Assembly (NCBI GenBank): GCA_030841965.1
Contig: JAUUSJ010000017.1
Coordinates: 1-42,788, forward strand
Direction of reading: 5' to 3'
Source of the DNA: Blautia sp.
GTDB lineage: Bacteria > Bacillota > Clostridia > Lachnospirales > Lachnospiraceae
DNA: 42,788 bases
Numbering within the stretch: the stretch's first letter is position 1; every line of letters begins with the position of its first letter. Below the pieces are notes generated by a model that had not been told where the DNA came from, did not search any database, and was given only the letters and a program-made list of their open reading frames with translations. Below, one piece after another: positions 15,667 to 24,996 of the stretch. The translations under genes and the position numbers were made by a program.

Positions 15667-17061
15667 TCAATTTTTCTCATTGATACGATATATCGTCTCA
15701 TAAATGGCGGCGACATCTTTCTTCAATGCGGCACCTGCCTCATCTGTCTTTAGATGATTCATACATACAATATATTCTGGGTCATTGGCCGGTGCGAAGG
15801 AGACCATCCACGCATTATTCGTTCCATTTCCCCTCTGTGCAGTGCCAGTTTTTGCCGCCACGTTGAGATTTTCATGGCCATCTATATAGATACCGTACTC
15901 GTTTCCCGTATCTTCCATAATATCTGCGATTTGATTGGCTATCTCTTTTGTCGTCACCTGTGTTAATTCTTCCCTCTTTTCCTCCTGCTTTATCTTCTTT
16001 CCATCCCTTATCTCTTTTATAAGGTAGGGCTTTAACATAACTCCATCATTTGCAATCGCCTGCGTAATCATCGCCATATGAAGAGGGGTCACTAATGTCT
16101 CTCCCTGTCCAAATGATGTCATCGCAAGCGTTAAATCGGAGTAATCTCCCAGGTCAAAATTGGAGCGGAGAGTGCAAAAATCAAGCTCAATATTTTCACC
16201 TAATAGGAATTGTTTTGCGTTCTTTTCAAGCAATTGAGGACCCGCTTTTAAAATCTCTGTCATAAAATAAACATTAGAAGAATACATAAATCCCTCGCGA
16301 AGAGTTAGGCTGCCGTACGCAGATTTATTGGCATTATGAACCTTTCGTCCCTCCACCTTCAAGAACCCCTCATCCTCCACGATATCATCCTCAAGTCCTG
16401 CGTCAAGTACCGTCGCCGCCGAGATAATCTTAAATATGGAGCCAGGAATCGACGGATTTTGGAACGCATTTGACAAAAGCATACCGTCAGAATTAGATAT
16501 CTCTTCCCAATCTTCCTCAAGCTTATTATTATTATAAGATGGCGTGGATGCGAGAGCTAGAATTTCTCCCGTCTTTGCATTGAGTACAACGCAGGAGCCT
16601 GTATATTCCTCCAAAAGTTCGTACGCCTTCGCCTGGAGCTCACTGTCCACTGTGATTTGCACGTCACATCCCGTCTTATTTTCTCCTCTGGAATTCTCAC
16701 TATAAGTTAAGTCTCTATCAAAAGTCTTTTCTAATCCCGCCGTCGCATATGTCTTGGAATCATAGCCAATCAGCGTGGCAAACGCCTTTGGATGAACATA
16801 GATTCTCTCTCCCCCTGCCTGCTCTGAGTAGGCAAGTTTATTTCCTTTTCGGTCTAGAATGGAACCTCTTATATATTCTTTTTCGTACTTGCTCCACACC
16901 GCTTTTGATTTTTTCTGGTCCGCCTCCTCGGAGATTCCTGGCAATACGGCCGACATCCCGACGAGGGCTAATATCATAAGAATCACGCAAATGAGAGAGG
17001 CGCTTTGCAAAATTTGAGTCCTTCTTAATAAATTCAAAGTCTTTCTCTGCTTCTTCTTCAT
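15667..17061 (-). CDS. Class B penicillin-binding protein (PbpA/SpoVD-like transpeptidase)
   Basis: The 464-residue membrane-anchored DD-transpeptidase has a membrane helix near 20-40, a short N-terminal domain with YIRGSILDRKGNKLAY, and a transpeptidase domain with active-site Ser208 in the SxxK motif GSIFK, SSN near 266 and KTGTA near 405. It crosslinks peptidoglycan outside the cell. Its compact size and linkage to a SEDS gene match actinobacterial PbpA. A GGGAG ribosome site precedes the ATG. The first 224 bp overlap the end of the upstream SEDS frame. A 74-bp piece of this gene is duplicated at 2518-2591. Confidence 0.95.
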   Translation of the reverse strand: MKKKQRKTLNLLRRTQILQSASLICVILMILALVGMSAVLPGISEEADQKKSKAVWSKYEKEYIRGSILDRKGNKLAYSEQAGGERIYVHPKAFATLIGYDSKTYATAGLEKTFDRDLTYSENSRGENKTGCDVQITVDSELQAKAYELLEEYTGSCVVLNAKTGEILALASTPSYNNNKLEEDWEEISNSDGMLLSNAFQNPSIPGSIFKIISAATVLDAGLEDDIVEDEGFLKVEGRKVHNANKSAYGSLTLREGFMYSSNVYFMTEILKAGPQLLEKNAKQFLLGENIELDFCTLRSNFDLGDYSDLTLAMTSFGQGETLVTPLHMAMITQAIANDGVMLKPYLIKEIRDGKKIKQEEKREELTQVTTKEIANQIADIMEDTGNEYGIYIDGHENLNVAAKTGTAQRGNGTNNAWMVSFAPANDPEYIVCMNHLKTDEAGAALKKDVAAIYETIYRINEKN

Positions 17062-18451
17062 TTTTCTCTCCCTTCCAAGCTATATCTCCCGATATTCCAA
17101 TGACCAATGCCATCATCACAAAACAGACGACAAGAGAACTTCCACCGCTTGAGATAAATGGCAGGGTAATTCCAGTCAACGGACACATTCCACAGCTTCC
17201 ACCTATAATAATTAACGTCTGATAAAATAAAATAGATACAATTCCAACACAGACACCCTGGTGAAATCTATCTTTTCTCGTAATAAAAACCTTTAATCCC
17301 TCCAGCCATAAAAGAACAAAAACGATAAAGACTAAAATTGCAATTAAAATCCCACATCTCTCTATCAAAGCTGGATATACCATATCACTCGTCTTAACTG
17401 GCAGGTCGGTAATTGAGTCTGAGCCAAGCCATCCGCCGAGCATAATTGCATCTCTTCCTTTTAAAAGCTGATATCCACTTCCTCCAGCGTCGGAGGATGG
17501 ATTTAAAAAATACAAGAAACGGTCTTGAATTTTTTGAAAGTTTCTCAGATAAAAACGCACAATTCCTAAGCTCGCCCAAAACTGACTTTTTTCTGCCAGA
17601 TTTTCTAAAAACATCCCTACCGCTGTCACAACACCAGCCACGCCGACAGAACTGATAAGGGTAATAAAAAAGATGCGCAAATCTGGGACAAATAAAAATA
17701 AAAAGACCAAAAATAATATAAAGATTAAAATCAGAGTTCCAAACTCTCCCTGTGCCACCAAAAAAAGCAAATGACAAAACGTCACAAAAAACACAGTGGC
17801 GATTCTCTTTTTCGAGGGGTTTTTCACTGTGCATAAAATTCCCGCCACGACAAATATATAGAGGAGTTTATTTACCTCACTTAACTGCAGAGAAAAGCCT
17901 CCAATCATAATCCAGTTTTTTACACCACCGCCCACGGCTCTCGCCATAACTAATGTGATAATATAAAACGACATAGATACTAAAAACAAAATTCGTATCA
18001 TAAAATCTGTCGCCAAAATCTTGCCCCATTTACTTCGGTAGAAAAAGACCGCCGCCACTGCCAAGACAAAGGCCAAAATATACTGTATCTGCAAACTCGC
18101 CATGGAGACTCGCCCCTCAATATTTTCCGCATTTTTCAAAAATATCTCTTGTTTGAAAATACTTTGCAGCATCACTCCCACTGTGACAAGGACAATCGTA
18201 TAATTTAATATTTTTATATTTCCCCCAGTTTTCTTCATAAAAAAATATGATAAAACTGTCATCCCAATCAGAATAAGAAGCATATCCAAATATGGTGCCA
18301 TAGACTTCTTCGGATATACAATAAGGAGCATCGCCACCTCTAACAAAATCATATAAAAGGCCGCTGTTTTATGGAAAAAAAGAAACATTTCTTTTATTTT
18401 TTGAAATTGACGGTAAACTGCCCGATATCCACGTACATATAAAGGTTCCAT
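16838..18451 (-). CDS. SEDS-family cell-wall polymerase (FtsW/RodA/SpoVE)
   Basis: The 537-residue polytopic membrane protein has about ten membrane helices. Family signatures include YPALIERCGIL, GSGYQLLKGRDAIMLGG and the C-terminal PLTGITLPFISSGGSS. SEDS proteins polymerise glycan strands from lipid II and pair with a class B PBP, here the next gene. The expected end is just after the last helix (GDIAWKGE). Instead the frame runs on for about 74 residues inside the PBP coding sequence, giving a highly charged tail with Arg-Gly-rich stretches. This may be a lost stop codon or frameshift, or a true long overlap. It starts 17 bp after the FHA gene. Confidence 0.93.
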   Translation of the reverse strand: MEPLYVRGYRAVYRQFQKIKEMFLFFHKTAAFYMILLEVAMLLIVYPKKSMAPYLDMLLILIGMTVLSYFFMKKTGGNIKILNYTIVLVTVGVMLQSIFKQEIFLKNAENIEGRVSMASLQIQYILAFVLAVAAVFFYRSKWGKILATDFMIRILFLVSMSFYIITLVMARAVGGGVKNWIMIGGFSLQLSEVNKLLYIFVVAGILCTVKNPSKKRIATVFFVTFCHLLFLVAQGEFGTLILIFILFLVFLFLFVPDLRIFFITLISSVGVAGVVTAVGMFLENLAEKSQFWASLGIVRFYLRNFQKIQDRFLYFLNPSSDAGGSGYQLLKGRDAIMLGGWLGSDSITDLPVKTSDMVYPALIERCGILIAILVFIVFVLLWLEGLKVFITRKDRFHQGVCVGIVSILFYQTLIIIGGSCGMCPLTGITLPFISSGGSSLVVCFVMMALVIGISGDIAWKGEKNEEEAEKDFEFIKKDSNFAKRLSHLRDSYDISPRRDVGRIARNLRGGGPEKIKSGVEQVRKRIYKRFHSRPKRK

Positions 18452-18467
18452 CCTATGTCATCCTTTC

Positions 18468-19028
18468 TTATTTATTTTCCTCAAAATATAACTCTGTATT
18501 TCCCAAAAAGACACAGAGACCATCTCTTAGTTTTACCTCCAATACCTGTCTTCCGTTTACAAATATCTTATTCAAGGAATTCATATCTTTTAAAATAAGA
18601 GAATCTTCCTCTTTTACAATCTGCGCATGGTGAGAACTCACACTATTATCATCAATATAAAAATCATTATCCCTTGCCCGTCCAATCGTAAATGGATAAT
18701 GATCTACCTCAATCTTATTCTCTAACCTGCCACCCGCATCAATTGTCCAAATATAAAACTCTATCTCTTTTTTTCTTCTCTCCTGATTCAGTACTAAATC
18801 AGATGCAACGGTATGAGCAGAGCGCTCCACTTTTTCCCTGCCTTGTTCTTCCTCTATTTTTTGTTCTGGTTTTTGTTCTATTTCCCGCTTTGTTTTCTCT
18901 TCTTTTTCTATTCCTGTTTCTTTTATCTCTTGTATATAAGCCTTTTCTAAACTTTTATTTGATTTTATAATAATATAAAGAATTAATAGGACAACCAATC
19001 CTACCCCTATCTGCGCCAAAAAATCCAT
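18468..19028 (-). CDS. Membrane-anchored FHA-domain protein (FhaB/FipA-like)
   Basis: The 186-residue protein has an N-terminal membrane helix (about 5-21), a Lys/Glu-rich linker (about 30-70) and a C-terminal FHA domain (about 88-186). Phosphothreonine-binding landmarks are FTIGRARDNDF with the conserved Arg, SVSSHHAQI with Ser and His, and NKIFVNGRQV with Asn-Gly. It would recruit Thr-phosphorylated partners to the membrane. Actinobacterial FhaB/FipA has the same layout and sits with pstP, rodA, pbpA and pknB. A good promoter and GGAGG precede it, so it starts the FHA-SEDS-PBP unit. Confidence 0.93.
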   Translation of the reverse strand: MDFLAQIGVGLVVLLILYIIIKSNKSLEKAYIQEIKETGIEKEEKTKREIEQKPEQKIEEEQGREKVERSAHTVASDLVLNQERRKKEIEFYIWTIDAGGRLENKIEVDHYPFTIGRARDNDFYIDDNSVSSHHAQIVKEEDSLILKDMNSLNKIFVNGRQVLEVKLRDGLCVFLGNTELYFEENK

Positions 19029-19059
19029 AAAAAAACCTCCTTTTCATTTCCATACTTCT

Positions 19060-19088
19060 ATCATAGCATTGTCATGAAAAGGAGACAA
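19060..19088 (-). promoter_or_regulatory. Sigma-A promoter of the FHA-SEDS-PBP unit
   Basis: On the minus strand, TTGTCT (19083-19088) and TATGAT (19060-19065) are separated by 17 bp, about 30 bp upstream of the FHA start codon. This shows the cell-wall pair can be transcribed independently of the GTPase unit upstream. Confidence 0.7.
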
Positions 19089-19127
19089 TCATTTTGATTT
19101 CTTTACTTTTACTATAGTAGACTACTG

Positions 19128-19159
19128 CGCACTACGAAACACTGTCAATCAGCTTTCGT
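19128..19159. repeat. Deleted remnant of the ATGAAAGCT-end element
   Basis: GCGCACTACGAAA is joined directly to CAATCAGCTTTCGTG. These correspond to the two ends of the 25842-26004 element and its left flank (GTGCACTATGAAA and CAATCAGCTTTCATG). The middle is missing. The stop codon of the upstream HTH-protein gene (TGA, 19149-19151) lies in this remnant, so the element end supplies its last codons. Confidence 0.6.
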
Positions 19160-20699
19160 GAATGGACGATAATCTCTCTATTATTCTCTCAATCGGAATC
19201 ATCCTATGCTCTCCATCCGTCGCTCCCAGATTTTGATTAAAAATAGGAAGTAAAATATCCAATACCTCTTTATCGTATTTTTTTTGTAAATACTGTTCTT
19301 TTTTCTCATCAAAATCCTTCACGAAGCATCGACCAGAAAAGATAGAGTATAATAGGGCAGTATAAAAATAAATATCATTTCTCAATATATCTTTTGAGTT
19401 TTTCTCTGGCTTTGCCATATAGCAGTAATCGCAAAACTTCTCCAACAAAAAGTCATCTGCCACCTTATCCTTCTTCGATGTAAAACACTCAATCTGATAT
19501 TTATCGCATTCCCTCTTAATATCCTCACTCGTCTTTTCTTCTTTTCTTTTTATAAACTGCTTAAATGTCGTATTTTTCTTCCAGCGATTTAACTCCTCAA
19601 ATAAGAGACGGTCGACGTTCTGATAACGGATATACTCATTTTTCTGATATCCATAGTCTTTTTCCCTCTTTAAATCTAATAATTTATATCCAATAAGAAC
19701 AGAAAAAATGATTTTTTGATCCAGAGAGAGAGAGGCTGCACTATTGTATTTATTGCCAATCTCCTCGTCCATATTATATCCTAAACTTTGGAGCTTATCA
19801 CAAATCTCCTCAATATTAATCCAGACTTCCTGACTATTTTTCAGCTGACTGCTTCTCGTCTTAGCTACCATCTCTATGACAATCTCGACAGGGGTAATGC
19901 CAAGCGGCTCCATCTGAGCCTTTTCCAAAAGCTTCTCGATGGACTCGTAGGAAGTTTGAAGGGAAATACAAAATCGAAGCAACCATTCTCTCGTCACGAC
20001 AGCCTTTCCCGCCCTTATCTTAGAAAATTGCGCCTCACAGTGGAGACATCCAATATCCGATAAAAATTCGGTCGCCTTGTCAAAATATCCGTACTCCTCC
20101 TCAATTACCTCCATCAAGCACTTGCCAAACTGTTTATTTCCATCGATAAATTCCACCTTATGTGTCCGAATAATATCAAAAAACTGCTCCTTCGTCTTCG
20201 CCCTTGATAATTCTCCCCATAAATCACTTGTCGGAATACTTCTTCCATCCCATATATCTTCCTCGTCATCCTCCCTCTCAAACATCGCTTCTATCTCCAC
20301 TCTCACCTTCTCAATCTCTTCCAGCGAAAAAAGGCGATTTACGACGGCAATCCAAAGCGCATCCTCCACGTTTTTACAGTACAGCCCTGTTCCCATATAA
20401 ACCTCTAATAATTGTTTATTAATCTGCTGCACATCCATCTGAAATGCCATGCCAAGACTAATATAAATCTCCCTGCTGCCAGGTATCGTCCCCTTTAGCC
20501 AGGAGGCAATCGCCTGTCTCGTCACCGGCATATATCGAACTTCCCCCGTCTTTTTATCTGTCACCTCATGGTAGACGACCTTTGCCAGGGAAGTATTACT
20601 AAATCCGAATTCATCCATCTTATCTTCTAAAAATTCTGCAAAAACATAATCTCTCTTTTCTAAATCCCGGATTTTCTCTTCTATTTGACTTAACTCCAT
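19149..20699 (-). CDS. Cytoplasmic protein with two HTH-like regions
   Basis: The 516-residue protein is not assigned to a named family. Residues about 30-110 read as an XRE-type helix-turn-helix: SNTSLAKVVYHEV, VTRQAIASWLKGTIPG and SLGMAFQMDVQQINKQL. A second, similar region near 215-265 runs AQFSKIRAGKAVVTREWLLRFCISLQTSYESIEKLLEKA. The rest is helical, with no membrane segment. It follows the GAP1-like gene by 10 bp with a GGAGG-type ribosome site. It may be the regulator or a DNA- or protein-binding adaptor of the unit. The last residues (HES) come from a repeat-element end. Confidence 0.8.
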   Translation of the reverse strand: MELSQIEEKIRDLEKRDYVFAEFLEDKMDEFGFSNTSLAKVVYHEVTDKKTGEVRYMPVTRQAIASWLKGTIPGSREIYISLGMAFQMDVQQINKQLLEVYMGTGLYCKNVEDALWIAVVNRLFSLEEIEKVRVEIEAMFEREDDEEDIWDGRSIPTSDLWGELSRAKTKEQFFDIIRTHKVEFIDGNKQFGKCLMEVIEEEYGYFDKATEFLSDIGCLHCEAQFSKIRAGKAVVTREWLLRFCISLQTSYESIEKLLEKAQMEPLGITPVEIVIEMVAKTRSSQLKNSQEVWINIEEICDKLQSLGYNMDEEIGNKYNSAASLSLDQKIIFSVLIGYKLLDLKREKDYGYQKNEYIRYQNVDRLLFEELNRWKKNTTFKQFIKRKEEKTSEDIKRECDKYQIECFTSKKDKVADDFLLEKFCDYCYMAKPEKNSKDILRNDIYFYTALLYSIFSGRCFVKDFDEKKEQYLQKKYDKEVLDILLPIFNQNLGATDGEHRMIPIERIIERLSSIHES

Positions 20700-20709
20700 G
20701 ATGTTCCTC

Positions 20710-23571
20710 CTACTTCTTTTTCTTCGTCGGTCTATTAGCTATAATGATACCACAAAAATTAAGTACAGCTAAGATTCCCATAATAACAAGAAAAAACGTC
20801 CTCTCTCTCGGACCAGGAAGTAAAAATACAATACTGCTTAGCATCGCCACCATAACGCCCATAAAGTAGATTTGAGAAAGCTGAAAAGACTTTCTTCTAG
20901 ACGCCAACTTCTCATAGCAATAAATAGATACAAGAAAAATCGTGACGCCTCCGCATAGGATATAGCTCTCTGTTAACCTACTCGTCTTTTGAAATAAAAG
21001 CTCTAAATAAATAAACAAAGTAAAGAGATAACTCATATAGTAAGTCTGTAATAGGTCGTATAAAACTTCCATCAAAATATTGGAACTATGCTGATTATAG
21101 TCAATTCCTCTCTGTCTAAAAAATGCCTGCAATTTCTTCGTACCTCGAAGGTCTCCCTGAAACTCCTCCTTTAAATAGGAAATTGCCTTTCTATCTCCAT
21201 ATTTCTTTCTCAAAAGTTCATAAATATGGTCTAATGTCAATGCATCCGTAATGCTCCATAGCTTTAACGCTATCTTCACATCACTCAATCGAACGGCATT
21301 CCACATCGTCTCGGGACAGGTAATCGGCGTATAGCCGTTGGCATCCAAAATTCGATTCACCTCATAAAGCTTTTTCAAATCTCGATTTTGTTTGAGCACA
21401 TCCTTTGTCAACTGAACCGCCTTCATCGCTTTTTCGTCCTTCACATCAAACGGAGATACTAACTTCATAACAAAATTAATCCATACTTCCTCCTTCATAG
21501 ATAGAAGTTTTTTGGCATTTTGCTTGCTCTTTACGAGCTCATTATATTTATCCAACAGAGCAATATAAACTCGTTTTTCCTTATATTCCTTTAGAGGAAA
21601 CTGCACAATTTCCTCGATAGAGCTATCCTTAATCGCCTGCTCAATATTTCTCACTCTCTTTTCATCCAAGAATAGAGAGATTTTATTCTTATCGTCCGAT
21701 AATTCTGTGGCCAACTTCACCGCATCATCCACCTCAAAATCGGATAACTGCTTAAAATCCTCACATATCTGAAGTAAACGCGAAAAGGCAATCGGACCTA
21801 GCAGAGCATTCTCTCCCCTGCCATGCTTGATAACATATTCCTTCACCTCGTCAACCTTTGTAAGCCCTATCAAATCCTGTCTGTATTTTTCTTCCAGCAC
21901 TGCGGTCGCTCTCTCCTCGCAAGACAGCTTTTGCGCAATCTCCGCAAATAACATACTTTCTTTGAAATCCTGCTCTCCATTTATAAATAAGTTATAATCT
22001 TTTTCATACAGTTCACTGGCAATCTCCTTGCTCAATGTCGTTGAGTGAATCGAAGAAATATGCTTATTTAACTTATCTAATGTATCAACCTGCTCTAATC
22101 CGTCAAAAGCTTCCTCTCTCATCAACTTCTGAAATGCTTTTTTGTCAATTTTCTCTCCGAGAGAGCGGACAATTTTTTTATTTTTCTCGTACTCTGGTTC
22201 CTGATAGAGACGATACGCCTCTCCCAGTAAAAATTCCTTATACTCTGTATTTGCCATCAATCTCTGATGATTGTATAAAATCTCTTTTAATTTTTGAGGA
22301 GTTTCTATCGGCTCATGCAAAACAGCTTCGCCATATTTGCCTGGTCGATTGCCCCACTCCAATATCAATGTATCATAAATCGTATAATTTCTCTGCTCTA
22401 GCATCGTCATAATACGATAAAACTGCTCTTTATCCTCTCTAAAATAATAATCTGCTATCTCATCTAACTCCTCATATACAAGAGTTCTCGTCTCTCCCTG
22501 CTCTCCAAGCAATAAATGCTTAATATAGACAGAAATATCGCTCTCACTTAGTTTATCTGGAGAGATAGCTTTTAATACCGTCTCCAAGACAGGAACAAGC
22601 TCTCTATCCTTTTTTGCCCAGTAAATAAAACTATCTACCTTATCTAATAAATCGCTCGTCGAAAGTCCAAGATTTCCCGTCGCAATATCATCTCTAAAAT
22701 AAAACCAAATCAACTTCTCGAGACAGTTTTGTGAATTACTCAGCTTAAACAGCCACTCACTTATCTCATCTAAAACTTCCTCATACTGAAGCTGGTCCTC
22801 CAAAAAAAGATTCGTCAAGGAGCGATAAAACTCCTCCTCCAAAAAGAAAGATTCCTTTGAGGTTCCTATCTGCTTCTCTTCTATATCGAAGAAGAACGGC
22901 TTCTCTGTCTCATTCTTAAAAATAAAATGTGCCTCCTCGATATCATCTGACGCAAACGAAACATAGTCTGCTTCTTTCCGAAGCTCTGCTGGGAGTATCT
23001 TATGTACTAAAAACATAATCTCCCTCGCAAATTTTAAGAAATCTTCCGGCTTTCTACTCGGACTTAAAAAATAACATGGACTTTGATTGCCACATACCGA
23101 GCGAAATATCACCCGAAAAAGCTGTGGGAGTGCATCCTTTAAGTGGTATTTTTCTATTATGGAAAAGCAAGTCTCCTCCATATCTGGAATAAATTCCATC
23201 GGAAGCTCCACCTCATTATTCCACTCTGTCTCATACGAAAAATCTGCGAAATACTCCTCCGGTATTCGCTCCGACTGTGTCGGCATATAGGCATAGATAT
23301 GGACAAACTTATTCTCCCTCATATCTGCTCCGACAGCACAGGGAGTCGCTCCGAGTGCGACAAAAGTAGATAGGTCTTTACTATATACCATTTTTTCTAT
23401 CGTTATATTTTCTTTTTTACATATATGACAGCTTGCCGCTAATTTTTCTATATTTTTTTGCATCTGCTCATCCAATTGTTCCGAGGATGCAACAATTCCA
23501 AGTCCTACTTTATTATTCTTAGAAATCGCATTGGTAGACCAAGTATAATACTGTTGATGAAATGTACCCAC
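20710..23571 (-). CDS. Large GAP1-like GTPase-associated membrane protein
   Basis: The protein has about 953 residues from the GTG at 23571, whose G overlaps the upstream TAG stop and which has AAAGGGG about 9 nt ahead. A longer GTG start at 23613 is possible but lacks a good ribosome site. The N-terminus reads GTFHQQYYTWS followed by a VGLGIVASS strand, the pattern I recall for the N-terminal domain of GTPase-associated protein 1 (GAP1-N2) in double-GTPase conflict systems. The middle 600 residues are helical and charged. The C-terminal 110 residues hold about four membrane helices. It directly follows a P-loop GTPase-like gene, which supports the assignment. The family call is from memory and moderate. 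Confidence 0.8.
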   Translation of the reverse strand: MGTFHQQYYTWSTNAISKNNKVGLGIVASSEQLDEQMQKNIEKLAASCHICKKENITIEKMVYSKDLSTFVALGATPCAVGADMRENKFVHIYAYMPTQSERIPEEYFADFSYETEWNNEVELPMEFIPDMEETCFSIIEKYHLKDALPQLFRVIFRSVCGNQSPCYFLSPSRKPEDFLKFAREIMFLVHKILPAELRKEADYVSFASDDIEEAHFIFKNETEKPFFFDIEEKQIGTSKESFFLEEEFYRSLTNLFLEDQLQYEEVLDEISEWLFKLSNSQNCLEKLIWFYFRDDIATGNLGLSTSDLLDKVDSFIYWAKKDRELVPVLETVLKAISPDKLSESDISVYIKHLLLGEQGETRTLVYEELDEIADYYFREDKEQFYRIMTMLEQRNYTIYDTLILEWGNRPGKYGEAVLHEPIETPQKLKEILYNHQRLMANTEYKEFLLGEAYRLYQEPEYEKNKKIVRSLGEKIDKKAFQKLMREEAFDGLEQVDTLDKLNKHISSIHSTTLSKEIASELYEKDYNLFINGEQDFKESMLFAEIAQKLSCEERATAVLEEKYRQDLIGLTKVDEVKEYVIKHGRGENALLGPIAFSRLLQICEDFKQLSDFEVDDAVKLATELSDDKNKISLFLDEKRVRNIEQAIKDSSIEEIVQFPLKEYKEKRVYIALLDKYNELVKSKQNAKKLLSMKEEVWINFVMKLVSPFDVKDEKAMKAVQLTKDVLKQNRDLKKLYEVNRILDANGYTPITCPETMWNAVRLSDVKIALKLWSITDALTLDHIYELLRKKYGDRKAISYLKEEFQGDLRGTKKLQAFFRQRGIDYNQHSSNILMEVLYDLLQTYYMSYLFTLFIYLELLFQKTSRLTESYILCGGVTIFLVSIYCYEKLASRRKSFQLSQIYFMGVMVAMLSSIVFLLPGPRERTFFLVIMGILAVLNFCGIIIANRPTKKKK

Positions 23572-24992
23572 TAAATCCAACCCCTTTCTTGCATTATTTT
23601 CATTAAAATCCACATAACTGGCTCCTCGACTCGAATTGGATTTATCTTCTTTACTGCTTTTGTCACTTCCATATTTTGAATCTCCACTTGTTTTGTCTCA
23701 CATCCTAGGGCAGAACCGCAAAACAAACCACATTTTTTATATTCTTTTACATTTCTCTGAATATGATATATCTTCTGCTCAAATATCTGTTCTAATATAC
23801 GTTGTCTGATTAAATAATGCTCTGGATTGAAAAATCCACCCTTTCCCTCTTCTCTCTCAAATAGAAGACTAAATCCAGGTATCCTTTGAATTTCATCGTG
23901 CTCACTCAAAAGGTCGCACTGCGCAATCGTAAGAGCCATATATTTCTTAGAGAGCATTCCCTCTCCCACACCACTTCGAATCATATCAAGAATCGTCTCT
24001 GGTCTTCTCTCGTACAAAAGCTTTTCATCTTTTTGCTCCTCGTACAAAATATGATTATCAAACATCTCTTCTTTTTTGTTTGCATTGCTCTTTTTTTGGA
24101 TTTGTATCTGTTCTTCCCTGCTTAACAGTCGAAGCCCCCGAAGTAATTTCTCCTCATCTATCGAGCTCTTAAAGAAGACTGGCTCCTCAAGCAACATCTG
24201 AGACGGGTCCACCAAAAAAACAATTCCATCCATATAGCGAAAAAACATCGCCTGCCCAGTTCCCGCCTGTGTCCTGGCTATCTCTCCCGCCACATCATAG
24301 AGGGCGAGCAATAAAAAGTGGTCCCTATCTTCACCCTGATAGCGAATCTCCAGATAAATGGGCTGTCGAAATACTTTGCTCGTCGGCTCCGGACAGATTC
24401 CCTCTCGAATAAGCTGCTCTGCCATCTGCTCCATCTCGATTTTATTCTTATCGAGCGGGTCTCCATGTGCCATGCGGACAGAGATTCGATTCCTGTTTAG
24501 ACTTCCAAAACCGTTGGCCAATAGACTACATAAAAATACAGTCTTCCCAGAAGCGACACTTCCCGCCATTCCGATTGAGATTAAGTCGTATTTCCAAAAA
24601 TTAATCGGCAATATATTATGACAGTGATTACACATCATAATATTGGCGATAACTGTCATTCCTGCCTCTTTAATGATAACCTCATATCCGCCGTTTTCCT
24701 CTATATAAACTTTTTCAATACATTCTAACTGTTCCTGTCTTAACTCCTCATTTTTCGATTCAATCATCTGATTTGTAATGACAACTCTCTGCGTCTGTGT
24801 CACATCGAGTCTGCTTCCCATTCCATTCCAAAAATGTTCATACAAGACATCCTCTCTTGGAGTCAACAAATCATTCAAAATAGGAGAATAAAACTGAAGA
24901 TGATTTTCCTTTACAAGAAAATCCACCTCATCGTTTGTTATTTCTTGAAAGCAACAAGGACATATCTTTTTGATTTTCTTATGTTCACTCAT
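23571..24992 (-). CDS. Zinc-ribbon P-loop GTPase-like protein (double-GTPase type)
   Basis: The 473-residue protein begins with a split zinc ribbon: Cys11/Cys14 in CPCC and Cys121/Cys124 in CNHC. A P-loop follows, GSVASGKT at 144-151, then a switch/Walker B strand ALYDVAGE, a second strand GIVFLVDPSQ, and LTIAQCDLL at the place where GTPases have their base-specificity motif. This fits the DO-GTPase (double-GTPase) proteins found with GAP1 proteins better than ordinary small GTPases. No membrane helix is present. It lies 4 bp after a membrane-anchor gene, and its stop codon overlaps the preferred start of the GAP1-like gene (TAGTG), so the two are probably made together. Confidence 0.85.
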   Translation of the reverse strand: MSEHKKIKKICPCCFQEITNDEVDFLVKENHLQFYSPILNDLLTPREDVLYEHFWNGMGSRLDVTQTQRVVITNQMIESKNEELRQEQLECIEKVYIEENGGYEVIIKEAGMTVIANIMMCNHCHNILPINFWKYDLISIGMAGSVASGKTVFLCSLLANGFGSLNRNRISVRMAHGDPLDKNKIEMEQMAEQLIREGICPEPTSKVFRQPIYLEIRYQGEDRDHFLLLALYDVAGEIARTQAGTGQAMFFRYMDGIVFLVDPSQMLLEEPVFFKSSIDEEKLLRGLRLLSREEQIQIQKKSNANKKEEMFDNHILYEEQKDEKLLYERRPETILDMIRSGVGEGMLSKKYMALTIAQCDLLSEHDEIQRIPGFSLLFEREEGKGGFFNPEHYLIRQRILEQIFEQKIYHIQRNVKEYKKCGLFCGSALGCETKQVEIQNMEVTKAVKKINPIRVEEPVMWILMKIMQERGWI

Positions 24993-24996
24993 ATCT

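Noticed and set aside
17394..17834. A 146-residue protein on the minus strand
   Set aside because: It lies wholly inside the SEDS gene in another frame. The SEDS frame carries the family motifs.
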